The position numbers were made by a program, and so were the translations under genes. DNA of 64,000 nt, from assembly GCF_000203815.1 (NCBI RefSeq), contig NW_004457729.1, positions 868,674-932,673 on the forward strand, in the 5' to 3' direction. The first letter of the stretch is position 1; the number at the start of each line of letters is the position of its first letter. The stretch comes from Cavenderia fasciculata. Its lineage: Eukaryota; Evosea; Eumycetozoa; Acytosteliales; Cavenderiaceae. Below, in pieces: positions 62,833 through 64,000 of this stretch. A model generated the notes under the pieces. The model saw only the letters and a program-made list of their open reading frames with translations. It searched no databases and was not told where the DNA came from.

Positions 62833-64000
62833 GCCTGTTGTTGTTGGTGTTGATGCAATGTTGATAGAGTCTGATTATACAACGCAGGTGTTGGAATACT
62901 TGAAGAAGGTTTGAATGAAACGCCACCAACTATGTTATTGGTTGGAGCAGCACCACCTCCCAATGACGATGAGGATGCAGATGCTGTATTTGATATATGT
63001 GCGGGATTGCCTAAACCAGAGGCCCCACCACCATTATGATAATGAAGATTGAGTTTCATCGATGATGCAGGGTCTAGTAATTCGTTGTTATGTTTGTTGT
63101 TGCTGCTGCTTTGGATCTGTCCAATACTATTCGCCGAGTAGTGTAGATTAATCGAGTTTGACGACATGAGGATGTCCTCTTCTTCATCACTGCTTTGCGA
63201 ATACTCATCCTCGTTTGTAAAAACAGGTTGGTGATGATTGGATGCCGACGATGCGTTTTTGAATGGGTCAAGACTAATAATGATTCTTCTGAGCTTGTTG
63301 CAACGTAGATAGTTTCTCGTCGCAATCGGGATCAAAGTAGAGGCAGAGGATGATGATGAAGAAGAAGAGGAAGAAGAGGAGGGAGGATTGTTATTGTTGG
63401 ATGTGGATGCGTGCTCTGCACCTCCACCTGCTTCTGAACCGTTTCCATTTACATGGATACCATTACTGCTATCTACCAGTGTCGTCTTATCGACTTGTGA
63501 ACCATTGGCTACTTGTTGATCGTCCAATTGTTCCTCTTCGTCATCGTCTGTAGATTTGTGTGTTTTATTATTACCTAGATTAGGAATAAACGAATATTAA
63601 TATCAATGGATTACAAATATTTATCTAGTGTATCGATTCACATCATACCATCATTGGTTCTCTTTCGTGAAGATAGAGAGAATTTCTTTGAAAGATTAGC
63701 GGCGGCCGTGGCGGCAGCAGCAGCAGCGGCAGCCGATGTAGTAGCCAAAGTGGTGTTGGCGGGAGGAGCAGCTGATCCTGCAGTTGGTACGACACTGTCT
63801 TGTGTGGTAGTAGGAACAGGATCAACCTTTTTCTTTGGTCTTCCCCTTCCTTGGTGATGGTGAGATTGTTGTTGGTTTGTTGTCGTAGTATTAGCAGCTG
63901 ACGCATTTGCTGCATTTACAACGGCAGTACCATTATTATTATTATTAGTATTATTATTTCCATTTCCACCAGTACCATTTAATTTTAATTCATTTGCCTT
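61296..64000 (-). CDS. Gln-rich AT-hook nuclear protein, 5' partial
   Basis: The gene enters from the right edge. Visible exons are >64000-63649 and 63574-61296, joined by a 74-base intron (GTATGATG...TCTAG) that keeps frame; about 877 residues are visible. The first exon has an AT-hook core, GRGRPKKK, near the visible N-terminus and a run of Ala. The second exon has an acidic DDDEEEQ patch and a short conserved-looking block, NYLRCNKLRRIIISLDPF. Very long Gln, Ser, Thr and Lys/Ser tracts follow, including about 16 consecutive Gln. The stop is at 61296-61298, only 152 bases from the convergent Roco stop. It is probably a chromatin or transcription co-factor. No catalytic domain is visible and the family is not recognised. 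Confidence 0.65.

Overview
The window looks like nuclear DNA of a dictyostelid social amoeba. Spacers and introns are very A+T-rich. Introns are short GT-AG introns (about 55-110 bases) with GTATGT/GTAAGT donors and T-rich acceptors. Asn, Gln, Ser and Thr homopolymers interrupt many proteins. The gene set is typical of the group: class I PI3-kinase, Roco kinase, RWP-RK factor, WASH-complex subunit, saposin-like secreted protein. Exons use many C-ending codons, which suggests a species other than the extremely A+T-biased Dictyostelium discoideum. That is inference; no rRNA or organellar marker is present.

Layout. 1-7 kb: the 3' part of a seven-helix GPR137/TOM1-like membrane protein, the ribonucleotide reductase small subunit with an E2F-like box upstream, a decayed nuclease/kinase-like gene, and a DeSI/PPPDE thiol peptidase. 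7-17 kb, minus strand: a 15-exon PA200/BLM10 proteasome activator and a trehalose synthase (TreS). 18-25 kb, plus strand: a double saposin-B secreted protein, a DONSON replication-factor homologue and a 2-hydroxyacyl-CoA lyase. 25-32 kb, minus strand: an MHYT-domain adenylyl cyclase, a 2.8 kb spacer, the spliceosomal protein SmG and a secreted cyclophilin. 32-43 kb: WASHC4/SWIP, a small secreted Cys-rich protein, a broken gene and a class I PI3-kinase. 44-52 kb: an RWP-RK protein and a Sec12/PREB protein flanking a 3.9 kb divergent spacer. 54-61 kb: a DEP-DEP-LRR-Roc-COR-kinase protein. 61-64 kb: a Gln-rich AT-hook protein running off the end.

The genes are independent eukaryotic units, not operons. 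Common themes are DNA synthesis (ribonucleotide reductase, DONSON), cytoskeleton and endosome signalling (WASHC4, PI3-kinase, Roco kinase), proteostasis (PA200, DeSI, cyclophilin, Sec12) and metabolism (TreS, the thiamine-diphosphate lyase). Exon models were made by eye from reading frames and splice consensus. For the intact complete genes the exon lengths sum to whole codons.

The most unusual items are the MHYT-adenylyl cyclase fusion, the bacterial-type TreS gene, the 1.3 kb intron inside the first DEP domain of the Roco gene, the altered G3 motif of its Roc domain, and the two decayed genes at 4-5.5 kb and 37.7-38.3 kb.
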